Positions 8,297 to 17,181 are shown, counted from the first letter of the stretch. The stretch: DNA of 64,000 nucleotides from JBAYGJ01 sp041649335 (GCA_041649335.1 JBAZNF010000001.1:26283-90282), one strand, 5' to 3'. A program made the numbers and translations. The notes: a model not told the origin generated them from the sequence alone.

Positions 8297-8337
8297 CCAA
8301 AAAATACTCCTTAACGATGTTAAAGGGTATTTTTTGG
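8297..8337 (+). terminator. Strong intrinsic terminator after the tRNA pair
   Basis: CCAAAAAATAC (8297-8307) pairs with GTATTTTTTGG (8327-8337), with further pairing inside (CCTTAAC/GTTAAAGG). The U-run is within the 3' arm. It closes the tRNA transcript. Confidence 0.8.
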
Positions 8338-8430
8338 TAATGCCTTATCTTTTTGTTTGGATTATTTTTTATCGTTATATGTTGGGTTTCAAGGCAATTA
8401 ATGACAACAAAGCCAGGCCGGCATCTGTTA

Positions 8431-8514
8431 TGCCGGGAGGGAGGGTCGAACTCCCATGACCTTGCGGTCGCAGGATTTTGAGTCCTGTGCGTCTGCCAAT
8501 TCCGCCATCCCGGC
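8431..8514 (-). tRNA. tRNA-Leu (CAA)
   Basis: 84 nt on the minus strand. Acceptor GCCGGGA pairs with TCCCGGC, discriminator A. Class II architecture: D arm GGCGGAATTGGCAGACGC, anticodon loop CTCAAAA (CAA), a long variable arm (CGACCGCAAGGTC) and T arm GGGAG-TTCGACC-CTCCC. CCA is not encoded (the sequence continues TAA), unlike the other tRNAs of the window, so a CCA-adding enzyme is needed. Confidence 0.92.
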
Positions 8515-8577
8515 ATATATGAGATTCTATTAGAAATAACTGTCTATGTCAACGGTTTTTTGCTATAATTACCCAAT

Positions 8578-9345
8578 ATGCCACGAGTCATTGCCATCGT
8601 CAACCAGAAGGGCGGTGTGGGAAAAACCACAACTGCCGTTAATGTCGCTGCGTACTTGGCTCACCTTGGCAAATTTGTCCTGCTCGTCGATATGGACCCC
8701 CAAGGCAACGCTTCATCCGGCATTGGCATTGATTACCGTACAATCGACCGGGGCGTATACCATCCGTTAGTCAGCGATATGTCTTTTAATGATGTAGTTC
8801 AGCCCACCACCGTCGATGGGTTACGGGTGGCGCCGTCAACATCCGATTTGGCCGGTGCCCGCGTGGAACTCGTGGAGCTGGAAACGCGTGAGTTTCGGCT
8901 GCATAACGCGATTTTGGAGATACGCCATGATTATGACTATATTATCATCGATTGTCCGCCCAGCCTGTGCCTCCTGACGGTAAATGGTTTAGTGGCGGCC
9001 GATGAGGCGCTCATACCCGTACAGACAGAGTATTACGCTCTTGAGGGGCTGAGCCAGCTCTTGGAGACAATTGACCTGGTGCAAAAAAATCTGAAACCTG
9101 ACCTTAAAATTTTAGGGGCGGTCATGACCATGTATGACGAACGCAGCCGGCTTTCCAAAGAAGTGTTTAATCAGCTGTACCAGTTTTTCCCCAATAAAAT
9201 ATTCCGGACCGTCATTCCGCGCAACGTACAGTTGGCGGAAGCGCCAAGTTACGGGCAAAGTATCCTGCATTATGACCGCCGGTCATCAGGCGGCCGGGCG
9301 TACGAACGCCTTGCCCGTGAAATTATAGAACAGGAAATTAACTAA
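8578..9345 (+). CDS. parA: ParA/Soj chromosome partitioning ATPase
   Basis: 255 residues. Deviant Walker A motif NQKGGVGKTTTAVN at residues 8-21, followed by DMDPQGNASSGIG and IIIDCPPSL. There is no N-terminal DNA-binding extension, as in chromosomal Soj proteins. It works with ParB 11 bases downstream to segregate replication origins. A -10 sequence TATAAT (8564-8569) ends 8 bases before the ATG and no ribosome binding site fits between, so the mRNA is probably leaderless. No consensus parS site was noticed in the window. Confidence 0.95.
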   Translation: MPRVIAIVNQKGGVGKTTTAVNVAAYLAHLGKFVLLVDMDPQGNASSGIGIDYRTIDRGVYHPLVSDMSFNDVVQPTTVDGLRVAPSTSDLAGARVELVELETREFRLHNAILEIRHDYDYIIIDCPPSLCLLTVNGLVAADEALIPVQTEYYALEGLSQLLETIDLVQKNLKPDLKILGAVMTMYDERSRLSKEVFNQLYQFFPNKIFRTVIPRNVQLAEAPSYGQSILHYDRRSSGGRAYERLAREIIEQEIN

Positions 9346-9356
9346 CTGCATATTCT

Positions 9357-10211
9357 ATGAATACATCCAGTCTGGGTCGAGGTTTGGGCTCGCTGATCCC
9401 TCCCCGAAACAGGAATACCAATGAGTCGGATACGCGGCCAATCCATCAGGGAGTCAATGAGATAGACATCAGTGATATTCAGCCGAATCCCCACCAGCCG
9501 CGCCAGAGTTTTGACCGGGCAGCGCTGGATGATCTCATGGGGTCGATAAAAATCCACGGAATTATCCAGCCGTTAGTGGTCATCCAGGCCCGCGGAGGGT
9601 ACCAGCTCATTGCTGGCGAACGACGGCTGCGGGCGGCAAAACTGCTCGGGCTGAAAAAAGTGCCGGTAGTCATGCGGACAGCAACGGAACAGCAAAAACT
9701 GGAAATTGCGATTGTAGAAAATGTCCAACGGCAGAGCCTGAATCCGGTTGAACGGGCTAAAAGCTATCAGCGGCTGATTGACGAATTCAATCTGACTCAG
9801 GAAGAGGTCAGCAAGAAAGTCGGGCAAAGCCGGGTCGCCGTAACCAATGCGCTGAGGCTGCTCACCTTGCCACGAGAAATCCAGCAGGCGCTGGCAGACG
9901 GCAAGCTGACGGAAGGGCACGCCAAAGCGCTATTGTCCGTTGATTCCCCGGCTGAGCGGGAAAAATTATTTAGGGAAATATTGAAAGGTGGGATGTCCGT
10001 GCGCGTCACGGAATCCCAAGCGCGCAAGGTGACGTTCCGGCAGCACGCCCGTCGCAGTAAAGATCCGAATATTCAGGAAAAGGAAGATGCGCTCCAGGCG
10101 TCATTAGGCACAAAAGTGGACATCAAACGGCGCGGCAAACAGGGGACTATTGTCCTGCATTTTTATTCAAATGAGGAGCTACAGTCAATTATCAGGAAAA
10201 TTACCGATTAA
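9357..10211 (+). CDS. parB: ParB/Spo0J partition protein
   Basis: 284 residues. The N-terminal ParB/Sulfiredoxin-like CTPase domain includes IQPNPHQPRQSFD, IKIHGIIQPLVV and GERRLRAAKLLG. The helix-turn-helix domain follows (TQEEVSKKVGQSRVAVTNAL, about residues 150-170). The C-terminal dimerisation region is short. It binds centromere-like parS sites and slides as a CTP-dependent clamp. It ends 1 base before the next start. Confidence 0.95.
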   Translation: MNTSSLGRGLGSLIPPRNRNTNESDTRPIHQGVNEIDISDIQPNPHQPRQSFDRAALDDLMGSIKIHGIIQPLVVIQARGGYQLIAGERRLRAAKLLGLKKVPVVMRTATEQQKLEIAIVENVQRQSLNPVERAKSYQRLIDEFNLTQEEVSKKVGQSRVAVTNALRLLTLPREIQQALADGKLTEGHAKALLSVDSPAEREKLFREILKGGMSVRVTESQARKVTFRQHARRSKDPNIQEKEDALQASLGTKVDIKRRGKQGTIVLHFYSNEELQSIIRKITD

Positions 10212-10212
10212 C

Positions 10213-12318
10213 ATGGGTATTTTGGGGCATATACAACGATGGGTCGGCCTGGACCACGAGAGTGCGTATGTACGCCAGGTACGCTGGATTATCCGGGTCG
10301 TGGTCATATTAATACCGGTTTTTTTCCTGCCCGTTGGAAATTTTCCTCAGGAATTAAATAAAACGCTGATTTTTAACTTGCTCATTTGGCTGGCGGCTGG
10401 GATTTTTTTATTCGGCTTGCTGGTAAAAAAATCCGGACGTTTGTATGTCCACCCCATCGGCTGGTTGCTTGTTTTGCTGGGGGTATGTATCCTGGTCAGC
10501 GGCTTATTGTCGTTAAATCTTTATGCCAGTTTTATCGGTTCGGGCGGGGTGTACAGCACGAATGTGGTAACCTGGTTATCCTATCTGTTTTTTGTTGTCC
10601 TTCTGAGCGTCAGCGTACGCTCCCATGATGAACGGGTGTGGCTTGTCAGCGGCCTGGTTCTGAGCGGGTCGCTGGCCGTAGCGTTCGGAGTCTTTCAGGG
10701 GTATGGCCTGCATCTCTTGCCCTGGAGCGTGACTCAGGATCTCCGGTTCAATATGATTGCGGCCTCATCCCTGACTTCAGCGGTCGTCGCTGCCTTGTTT
10801 AGCGTTTTAGCCTTAATGTTGTTTTGGCAGTACCGGCAGAGAGTATGGAAAGTCGTTTGGGCATGTTTAGTAGGGCTGAATGTCCTGGCCGTCATGATGT
10901 CCGAGAAATCATTGGCAGTTATTATTCTGCTTTTCATGCTGTTCATTTTTTCGGTAACCGTGGCTTGGCAGGCAAAGAAATTCGCATCATGGGAAATATT
11001 GGTGCCGCTGGCTGCCCTAGTCGTGTTAGCTGTGGGCCTGCTTATTCGATTCCCTCAATTGACGCACGTACAGAACAGCACCAGTTTATTGCTGGACCAG
11101 CGTTCATCTATGAGTATTGCTTGGCGGAGCGTAAGTCGTTCTCCGGCCTGGGGTTCCGGTCCCCAGACTTTTGCCGAAGATTTCCAGAGTTATCGCCCGG
11201 CTAGTTTCAATGATACGCAAATTGCGGGCGTTCGGTTTAATAAATCAGGCAGCGAATGGTGGGGACAGTTGGCTACGTTAGGGACGGTGGTCGTACTGGT
11301 GCAATTGGTAATTGGCGCGTGGTTTTTACTGCTGGCCGGCAAACGGTTGTATGCTGACTGGCGCGTCAAGGACCGCCAGTGGGCATGGTCGCTGGGTATG
11401 GTTGCCGTATCTTTGGGTTTATGGGTGTTGTTTTTTTCCATGCCATTCAATGCCTGCCTGTATGTGATCTGGTGGTTTTGGTGGGGGGTCAATATTCGGC
11501 TGCTTCAGTCTCGGTCCGGCCGTGAAAAGGAGGTCGTATTCAGTCAATTTCGGTTCAAATGGTTTTTACTCGGTGGGGGGCTGGTGGTAGTTTTTATTGT
11601 TATCATTTTCATCGGGTACGCTGGCATAAAAGTTTGGTTGGCTGATTATTATTTTTTCCAGGCGAACCAGCGTATCCAGCAGCAAGCCAGCATCGAAGAC
11701 GTGCAGCTCTTGTTGCGCGGAGCGATTGCACAAAATCCGAACGAACCGGCATATTTCATTACTTTGGCGCAGGGATATGCCACTGCAGCCCAGCTGGAAG
11801 CTGGCAAAACTGACCAAGATAAGACCGTGATACAGCAGGCTGTCCAGGGTGTCGTTGATGCCCTCAAACAGGCACGTGATGCAGCCCCGCATAATGCCAT
11901 CGTCTATGAGCAAACCGCCGGTTTGTATGACGGGCTCCGCAATATCATCGGAAACGCGAACGATCTGGCCATCACCGCATATTCGGAGCTGACGGAATTG
12001 GAGCCGACAAATCCCATGGCGTTCCTCAATCTCGGGCGAGCGCAATTGCTCCAGTCGCAGCAACTGGCGCCATCAGACACTGAAGGTGATACGGTCAGGT
12101 CGTCGGCGCTGGTTGCCACTGCGCTGGACAATTTCAGGACCGCCAAATCACTTCAAACTGATTATTATTTAGCGGACGTGAATATCGCCTTTGCACTAGA
12201 GGCGCAAGGGGATCTGGTTGGCGCGAAATCGGCACTGGAGGAGGCTCAGCGCATCAAGCCGGATGACGCCTCGATCTCGGACGCATTAAGCCAAAAAATA
12301 AACACCCCACAGGAATAG
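10213..12318 (+). CDS. O-antigen ligase-like membrane protein with C-terminal TPR domain
   Basis: About 701 residues from ATG 10213, which lies directly after parB; an upstream in-frame ATG at 10150 would overlap parB and is less likely. Residues 1-490 hold about twelve transmembrane helices with a Wzy_C-like core; RSSMSIAWRSVSRSPAWGSG and the large loop after it resemble the periplasmic loop of O-antigen ligases and polymerases. Residues about 500-700 are helical repeats of TPR type (NPNEPAYFITLAQGYATAAQ, NPMAFLNLGRAQLLQSQ). Such fusions act in surface polysaccharide ligation or protein glycosylation. The substrate is unknown. Confidence 0.8.
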   Translation: MGILGHIQRWVGLDHESAYVRQVRWIIRVVVILIPVFFLPVGNFPQELNKTLIFNLLIWLAAGIFLFGLLVKKSGRLYVHPIGWLLVLLGVCILVSGLLSLNLYASFIGSGGVYSTNVVTWLSYLFFVVLLSVSVRSHDERVWLVSGLVLSGSLAVAFGVFQGYGLHLLPWSVTQDLRFNMIAASSLTSAVVAALFSVLALMLFWQYRQRVWKVVWACLVGLNVLAVMMSEKSLAVIILLFMLFIFSVTVAWQAKKFASWEILVPLAALVVLAVGLLIRFPQLTHVQNSTSLLLDQRSSMSIAWRSVSRSPAWGSGPQTFAEDFQSYRPASFNDTQIAGVRFNKSGSEWWGQLATLGTVVVLVQLVIGAWFLLLAGKRLYADWRVKDRQWAWSLGMVAVSLGLWVLFFSMPFNACLYVIWWFWWGVNIRLLQSRSGREKEVVFSQFRFKWFLLGGGLVVVFIVIIFIGYAGIKVWLADYYFFQANQRIQQQASIEDVQLLLRGAIAQNPNEPAYFITLAQGYATAAQLEAGKTDQDKTVIQQAVQGVVDALKQARDAAPHNAIVYEQTAGLYDGLRNIIGNANDLAITAYSELTELEPTNPMAFLNLGRAQLLQSQQLAPSDTEGDTVRSSALVATALDNFRTAKSLQTDYYLADVNIAFALEAQGDLVGAKSALEEAQRIKPDDASISDALSQKINTPQE

Positions 12319-12331
12319 GCCGGTCAGTGTA

Positions 12332-12360
12332 TTGACAAGCAATTACGACTTTGCTAACCT
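12332..12360 (+). promoter_or_regulatory. Promoter with a ~190-base structured leader
   Basis: TTGACA (12332-12337), 17-base spacer, TAACCT (12355-12360). The leader to the start at 12555 holds three hairpins: TTGGC/GCCAA (12417-12431), CACGTC/GACGTG (12459-12482) and ACGGT/ACCGT (12512-12526). No known riboswitch was recognised. Confidence 0.5.
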
Positions 12361-12554
12361 TACCCTAAATCAACAGTTTTTGCGTACCTTGAAAGATTAA
12401 GAAACCGTTTTTTCCGTTGGCAGGAAGCCAATGGACAGGTTCAATAAACCCTTCATGTCACGTCCGCGAGGAGGAAGACGTGCCTCACCATGGGGAACTT
12501 GGTTAGGTTAAACGGTAGTTGACCGTAATTCGCAACCATCAATAAGGAGTACTC

Positions 12555-13079
12555 ATGTCCAAAAAACTGAGCATCCTTCTGCTGGTGGCAGTGGTAGTCA
12601 TGGCTCTGGTAAGCGTCGCGATTGCTTACCCGAACCCGTACAAGACGGCGCAAGATCAGGCGCCCGGGAACGCTATTTCCCTGATGAACGCTATATCGAC
12701 CACTGCCAACGACCAGTCGCCGCCGGCCATTACCGATACCGGCCCGACTATTTCGATGAATTCGAATCTGAAGAACGACCAGTCGCCGGCGTCCGATTCC
12801 ACGATCACCGGAACGAACGGCGCCGCGAAGAACGATGAAGAAACCACCCAGAAATCGATGATTACCACGACGGCTCTCGGAAACAGCCCGCCTGCTGACG
12901 AAATCGGCCTGTTTTCGAGTTCGCATGCTACGATGAGCAGAGCGCCAGCCTACAGGGAAGTGGGGTTTGTCTACATTGGTGATCAAGGTCAGGCGGGCTC
13001 CGGCCTCAACGGGAGCATGTATACGGTAAATTCGAATCTGGTCCAGCAGGGCAACGCGGCGGCAGTGCGCACCGGTTAG
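12555..13079 (+). CDS. Small secreted Ser/Thr/Asn-rich protein of unknown function
   Basis: 174 residues. A clear signal peptide (LSILLLVAVVVMALVSVAIA, residues about 5-24) is followed by a low-complexity chain rich in Ser, Thr, Asn and Asp. The short unit NDQSP occurs twice (NDQSPPAITDTGPT and NDQSPASDSTITG). The C-terminal third (about 125-174) looks more ordered. No cysteine is present. A good ribosome binding site AAGGAG stands 7 bases upstream, unlike most neighbours. It has its own promoter and terminator, so it is a monocistronic unit, probably well expressed. I do not recognise a family. Confidence 0.75.
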   Translation: MSKKLSILLLVAVVVMALVSVAIAYPNPYKTAQDQAPGNAISLMNAISTTANDQSPPAITDTGPTISMNSNLKNDQSPASDSTITGTNGAAKNDEETTQKSMITTTALGNSPPADEIGLFSSSHATMSRAPAYREVGFVYIGDQGQAGSGLNGSMYTVNSNLVQQGNAAAVRTG

Positions 13080-13136
13080 TACGCCAGTTCGCCGACGGTT
13101 TCTGCAGCGCCATCAGGTGCTGTGCAGTATTCTACA

Positions 13137-13174
13137 ACTCCGGGCGGGTTCACTCCCTCCCGGAGTATTTTTTT
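13137..13174 (+). terminator. Intrinsic terminator after the small secreted protein
   Basis: ACTCCGGG (13137-13144) pairs with CCCGGAGT (13159-13166), extended inside by GGG/CCC, followed by a long T tract. Confidence 0.8.
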
Positions 13175-13255
13175 TATTTTTTTGAAGTATCCTAACGATG
13201 CGCACCCTGGAGAGGATGCGCTTGGAGGATTTGTTAATGCTAGGACGCGAAAAGA

Positions 13256-15526
13256 CTATTCTTTACTCCCGCCCTCTTTCTCAAATTTACATTCTTTGCT
13301 TGAACAGCGGATCTTGTTGCCGGCGGCATAAATCAGGAGTGACCCGCAGGTCGGGCAGGCCTCGCCGGTCGGTTTTGACCAGAGGGCGTATTTGCAGTCC
13401 GGATAGCGGTTGCACGAGTAAAATGTCCGTCCTTGCTTTGAGCGTTTGACCACGATATCGCCCTGGCCGCATTGCGGGCATTTGACGCCCGTTTTATTTT
13501 CAATATTTTTGATGTTTTTGCAGTTTGGGTATCCGGAACATGCCAAGAACGGCCCGAAACGGCCGCGTTTTACTACCATCGGCGAGCCGCATTTGTCGCA
13601 TTTTTGGTTGGCAATTTCTTCCGGCGTTTTCTCTGCGACTTGGCCGTTCTGGTCGAGCGGTTTGGTATTGCGGCATTCTGGGTAACCGGTGCAGGCCAGG
13701 AATTTGCCGAACCGGCTCATTTTTATCACCATCGGTTTGCCGCATTTGTCGCAGACGATATCGGATGCAATTTCAGATTTAGCCACCTCTTCGTGTTTTT
13801 TCATAAGATTTTCCTTAAACGGTTCATAAAATTCCTTGATAATCGGCACCCATTCCTTCGTACCGCTGGCGATGGCGTCCAGGTCGTTTTCCATGCGAGC
13901 CGTGAATGCGTAATCCATGATGACCGGGAAATGTTCCGTCAGAACGTCACAGACATGGAATCCTATTTCCGTCGGTTTGAGGCGGCTTTGTTCTTTATTG
14001 ACGTAATTGCGTTCGATCAGCGTGGCGATGGTCGGTGCGTACGTTGACGGGCGGCCGATATCCCGTTCCTCCAGGGCATGAACCAGGCCGGCTTCGGAAT
14101 ACTGTGCCGGCGGTTCTGTAAAATGTGGGATCGGGTCGATTTTTTTAGCATCCAGAGGCTCTCCGGACTGGACGACCGGCAGGGCGTTTTCTTTTACGGG
14201 GTTGTAAATTTTCATGAAGCCGTCGAATTTTACGGTCGAACCGGTCGAACGGAACGTATACGTATGGGCCGTGTCCTGGATATCGATGGTCATGTTGCTC
14301 ATGATGGCTTCGGGCATTTGGCTGGCCACGGCCCGTTGCCAGATGAGTTCGTATATTTTAAGCTGTTTGGGTTCAAGGAATGACTGTATGGCGTCTGGCG
14401 TATTGACCACTTCGGTTGGTCGGATGGCTTCGTGGGCTTCCTGGGCCAGTTTTGATTTTGTCTTGAAGCGGCGCGGTTCGGGCAGGGAATACTGTTTGCC
14501 GTATGATGAATTCAGGAAATCCTTGGATTCATGCAGGAATTTTTCTGACAGGTTGACCGAATCTGTCCGCATGTACGTGATCAAACCTTCGCGGCGGTTA
14601 TTGCCAAGGTCGACGCCCTCATACAACTGCTGGGCCAGCATCATGGTTTGCCGGGTTGAGAACCCGAAACGGCGGTTGGCTTCCTGTTGCAGGGTTGAGG
14701 TGGTGAAGGGCGTCGGAGGATTCTTCTTGGATTCTTTCGCCTGTACGTCAGCTACTGTATAGTTCGCGCCTTGGAGTTTTGCCATCAGTGCTTGAGCCTC
14801 CTGACTGTTTTTTATAGCGAATTTTTCGAGGGATTTGTCCTGAATCTTAAATAATTTAGCCTTGATGTCGACGGGATCGTTTTGCCGTTTGTGGAAAATC
14901 GCTTCAATGGTCCAGTATTCCTCCGGTTTGAAGGCGTCAATTTCGCGCTGGCGTTCGACGATCAGGCGCAAAGCCACGGATTGGACGCGCCCGGCGGATA
15001 ACCCTTTGGCCACCTTTTTCCATAGGAACGGCGACAGCTCGTATCCAACCAGTCGGTCAAGTATCCGGCGTGCCTGTTGAGCGTTCACGAGGTGCATTTC
15101 CAGCTGGCGGGGATTTTTTAAGGCCTCAGCGATAGCTTCTTTGGTGATTTCATGGAAGACGATGCGTTCTGACTTGGCGTCGAGCAGGCCGGCGTCGGTG
15201 GTTTTTTTGGCGTTTTTCTTTTCGGTTTTAAATGATTCGATCAGGTGCCAGGAAATTGCCTCCCCTTCGCGGTCTTCGTCAGTCGCGAAATATATCTTGG
15301 GAGCAGCCAAGGCAAGTTTTTTAAGTCTGGTCAGGGTTTTTTGCTTGGTGCGCGGTATGATGTATTGGGGGGCGAAATCATGTTCGATATCCACGCCCAT
15401 TTTTGACCGCGGAAGATCCCGGATATGGCCAAAAGACGCCTCAACGTGAAAGGCATTCCCGAGGAAGCGGGAGATGGTTTTTGCCTTGGTTGGTGACTCG
15501 ACGATGATGAGTTCTTTTTTTGCCAT
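13256..15526 (-). CDS. topA: DNA topoisomerase I
   Basis: 756 residues. Type IA enzyme that relaxes negative supercoils. The N-terminal TOPRIM domain starts KKELIIVESPTKAKTI and contains DEDREGEAISWHL. The catalytic tyrosine lies in GLITYMRTDSVNLS. The C-terminus (about residues 590-750) carries four Cys4 zinc-ribbon repeats: CDKCGKPMVIKMSRFG, CDKCGSPMVVKRGRFG, CPQCGQGDIVVKRSKQG and a divergent CPTCGSLLIYAAGNKIRC. It lies 70 bases downstream of dprA on the same strand, a common pairing (dprA-topA). Confidence 0.97.
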   Translation of the reverse strand: MAKKELIIVESPTKAKTISRFLGNAFHVEASFGHIRDLPRSKMGVDIEHDFAPQYIIPRTKQKTLTRLKKLALAAPKIYFATDEDREGEAISWHLIESFKTEKKNAKKTTDAGLLDAKSERIVFHEITKEAIAEALKNPRQLEMHLVNAQQARRILDRLVGYELSPFLWKKVAKGLSAGRVQSVALRLIVERQREIDAFKPEEYWTIEAIFHKRQNDPVDIKAKLFKIQDKSLEKFAIKNSQEAQALMAKLQGANYTVADVQAKESKKNPPTPFTTSTLQQEANRRFGFSTRQTMMLAQQLYEGVDLGNNRREGLITYMRTDSVNLSEKFLHESKDFLNSSYGKQYSLPEPRRFKTKSKLAQEAHEAIRPTEVVNTPDAIQSFLEPKQLKIYELIWQRAVASQMPEAIMSNMTIDIQDTAHTYTFRSTGSTVKFDGFMKIYNPVKENALPVVQSGEPLDAKKIDPIPHFTEPPAQYSEAGLVHALEERDIGRPSTYAPTIATLIERNYVNKEQSRLKPTEIGFHVCDVLTEHFPVIMDYAFTARMENDLDAIASGTKEWVPIIKEFYEPFKENLMKKHEEVAKSEIASDIVCDKCGKPMVIKMSRFGKFLACTGYPECRNTKPLDQNGQVAEKTPEEIANQKCDKCGSPMVVKRGRFGPFLACSGYPNCKNIKNIENKTGVKCPQCGQGDIVVKRSKQGRTFYSCNRYPDCKYALWSKPTGEACPTCGSLLIYAAGNKIRCSSKECKFEKEGGSKE

Positions 15527-15596
15527 ATATCGGTAAAAAATGTCAGTCTGTTGTGGGGCCCAGGGCTATGACTGAGCGGTTGGAAATATATTGTAT

Positions 15597-16688
15597 TTAT
15601 TTTGAACGGATATAATACATTCCGCCCAGATGACGGACTATCCCTTTTATTTCCATCATGGTCAGTGAAGAATTGATGATACTGGTGTTCAGTTTACACT
15701 CTTGGATAATTTCGTCAATATGTACCGGTTCGCGGCCGATGCAGGACAGCAATTTTTCTTCCTCTGGTGAAGCAGGGAGGATGACGGAATTTTTATAGTA
15801 CTGTTCGGCCATTTCCAGGTCCACTGCGGTCAGTATATCATCAGCCGAGGTGACGGCTTTTGCACCCATTTTAATGAGATTATTTGGCCCGGCGGATGAA
15901 GGTGACGTGATATTGCCCGGTATGGCCAGAACGTCTCGGTTCTGGTCGATGGCGCACCGCGCGGTAATGAGCGAACCGGAATTTTCACCGCCTTCTATAA
16001 CAAGTACGCCGCGGGACAGTCCGGAAATGATCCTGTTACGGGCCGGGAAGTGCTGGCGGAGCGGCTTGGTCCCGGGTGGGTATTCGGAAACCAAGCACCC
16101 GCCGGTGGCGATGATTTTCTCAGCCAGTAGGCGGTTTGCGAGCGGATACAGTACGTCCAGACCGCAACCAAGAACGGCTATGGTCTTTCCGCCCACATCA
16201 ACAGCTGCCTGGTGGGCTAGCGTGTCAATGCCAAGCGCCAATCCGGACACGATTACTACCCCGGTCCGGGCGATCGTACCGATCAGATCCGGAGTGACCA
16301 TCCTCCCGTAAGCCGATGTTTTACGCGTTCCGACAACCGCTAAGCCCAGATCCAGGTTAGCGGGTAATCGCCCTCTATAATATAGAAGGGCAGGCGGCGA
16401 ATGGATTTCTTTGAGCCGGCGCGGATAATTGGGGTCTTGTATCGTAACTACAGAAATACCGGACTGTTCGATCTTTTCCAGAAATTTTTCGGGTCGGATG
16501 GAGCCCCGGCTTTCGCAAATTATTGACGCATCCTTTTCTCCCAGTCCGGCCCGTCTCAATTCTGGCGACGTGGCCCGCCAAGCTGTTTTCATATTTGGGA
16601 AATTTTCGGCCAGTTTAATGATTTTCTGGGGGCCGATAGAGTCGATTGAGGAGAACGCCATCCAGTAGATTAGCTCATTTTTTTCCAT
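15597..16688 (-). CDS. dprA: DNA processing protein DprA
   Basis: 363 residues. DprA binds incoming single-stranded DNA and loads RecA during natural transformation. An N-terminal helix-hairpin-helix-like region is followed by the Rossmann-type core with VVGTRKTSAYGRM, SGLALGIDTLAHQAA, FPARNRIISGLS and EGGENSGSLITARCA. A C-terminal winged-helix domain (about residues 300-360) is present. ComEC begins at the right edge of the window and PilM/PilT-like genes lie downstream, so a complete competence route is plausible. The start ATG at 16688 directly follows a hairpin with a U-run. Confidence 0.95.
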   Translation of the reverse strand: MEKNELIYWMAFSSIDSIGPQKIIKLAENFPNMKTAWRATSPELRRAGLGEKDASIICESRGSIRPEKFLEKIEQSGISVVTIQDPNYPRRLKEIHSPPALLYYRGRLPANLDLGLAVVGTRKTSAYGRMVTPDLIGTIARTGVVIVSGLALGIDTLAHQAAVDVGGKTIAVLGCGLDVLYPLANRLLAEKIIATGGCLVSEYPPGTKPLRQHFPARNRIISGLSRGVLVIEGGENSGSLITARCAIDQNRDVLAIPGNITSPSSAGPNNLIKMGAKAVTSADDILTAVDLEMAEQYYKNSVILPASPEEEKLLSCIGREPVHIDEIIQECKLNTSIINSSLTMMEIKGIVRHLGGMYYIRSK

Positions 16689-16721
16689 AAAAAATAGACC
16701 TTACGTCGCCGGGGAAGGTCT
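16687..16721 (-). other. Terminator-like hairpin filling the dprA leader
   Basis: On the minus strand AGACCTT (16721-16715), a GC-rich loop, AAGGTCT (16702-16696), then A and six T, ending at the dprA ATG. The predicted transcription start is near 16722, so the hairpin is the whole leader and leaves no room for a ribosome binding site. Confidence 0.6.
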
Positions 16722-16728
16722 GAATAGT

Positions 16729-16757
16729 ATTGTAGGGCATTGAAGTCTGATTGGCAA
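16729..16757 (-). promoter_or_regulatory. Promoter of dprA-topA
   Basis: Minus strand TTGCCA (16757-16752), 17-base spacer, TACAAT (16734-16729). Confidence 0.65.
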
Positions 16758-16762
16758 GCAGC

Positions 16763-16804
16763 TTGACATGCCAGCCCGAGATGATACTATACTGACTTGT
16801 CAGT
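16763..16804 (+). promoter_or_regulatory. Divergent promoter with palindrome, for the small-protein pair
   Basis: TTGACA (16763-16768) followed by TACTAT (16785-16790, spacer 16) or TATACT (16788-16793, spacer 19). A perfect inverted repeat ACTGAC-TT-GTCAGT spans 16791-16804 at the expected start site and could be an operator. Confidence 0.5.
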
Positions 16805-16841
16805 CTGCGATACTATTGCCCTTTAATAGATTGGAGCTTCT

Positions 16842-17039
16842 ATGTTGCGGGTGTTATGTATTAAGTTGCTTTTCGTCATTGCTACGTTCCTCGGATTATT
16901 ATTTGGCCTGCTAGCCACTGTCGTTTATGGGTGGACCTTGCCAATCGTTTGGCGGAAAGCACGAACTCCGAAATGGAGGTGCGTTCATGTCGACACGGAT
17001 GCGTTGCCCAATGTGCCGGGCGTCCATGTACAAAGATGA
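16842..17039 (+). CDS. Putative small membrane protein (65 aa)
   Basis: One hydrophobic helix covers about residues 8-32 (FVIATFLGLLFGLLATVVYG), followed by a basic tail. GGAG lies 7 bases before the ATG. The last 53 bases overlap the zinc-ribbon gene in another frame, which makes the exact C-terminus doubtful. No family is recognised. Confidence 0.45.
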   Translation: MLRVLCIKLLFVIATFLGLLFGLLATVVYGWTLPIVWRKARTPKWRCVHVDTDALPNVPGVHVQR

Positions 17040-17181
17040 CCCTGAGTGTCCCGAATGCGGCTGGGAAAACGAGAAGGAGATGAGTCGCCAGGACCAGGTA
17101 CGTCGCGAAATGACGAAGACTAAGCGCGACAGGGGTCGGGCGGGACCTTCAGGGCCGTACCCGGACACAAAAAAGCGGTGA
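16987..17181 (+). CDS. Small zinc-ribbon protein (64 aa)
   Basis: From ATG 16987, which has a strong GGAGG 7 bases upstream; a longer in-frame ORF from 16927 lacks such support. Residues 6-9 and 20-23 give CPMC and CPEC, a Cys4 zinc ribbon (CPMCRASMYKDDPECPECGW). The tail is highly charged and basic (TKTKRDRGR). It may bind RNA, DNA or protein. The unit closes with the terminator at 17202-17230. Function unknown. Confidence 0.7.
   Translation: MSTRMRCPMCRASMYKDDPECPECGWENEKEMSRQDQVRREMTKTKRDRGRAGPSGPYPDTKKR

Noticed and set aside
8235..8516. 93-residue minus-strand ORF beginning MPGWRNWQTHRTQNP
   Set aside because: It is a translation of the tRNA-Leu gene, a familiar spurious ORF.
8578..10211. 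Plasmid-type parAB and a parS site
   Set aside because: ParA lacks the N-terminal extension of plasmid type Ia proteins, no parS consensus was noticed, and the surroundings are chromosomal housekeeping genes.
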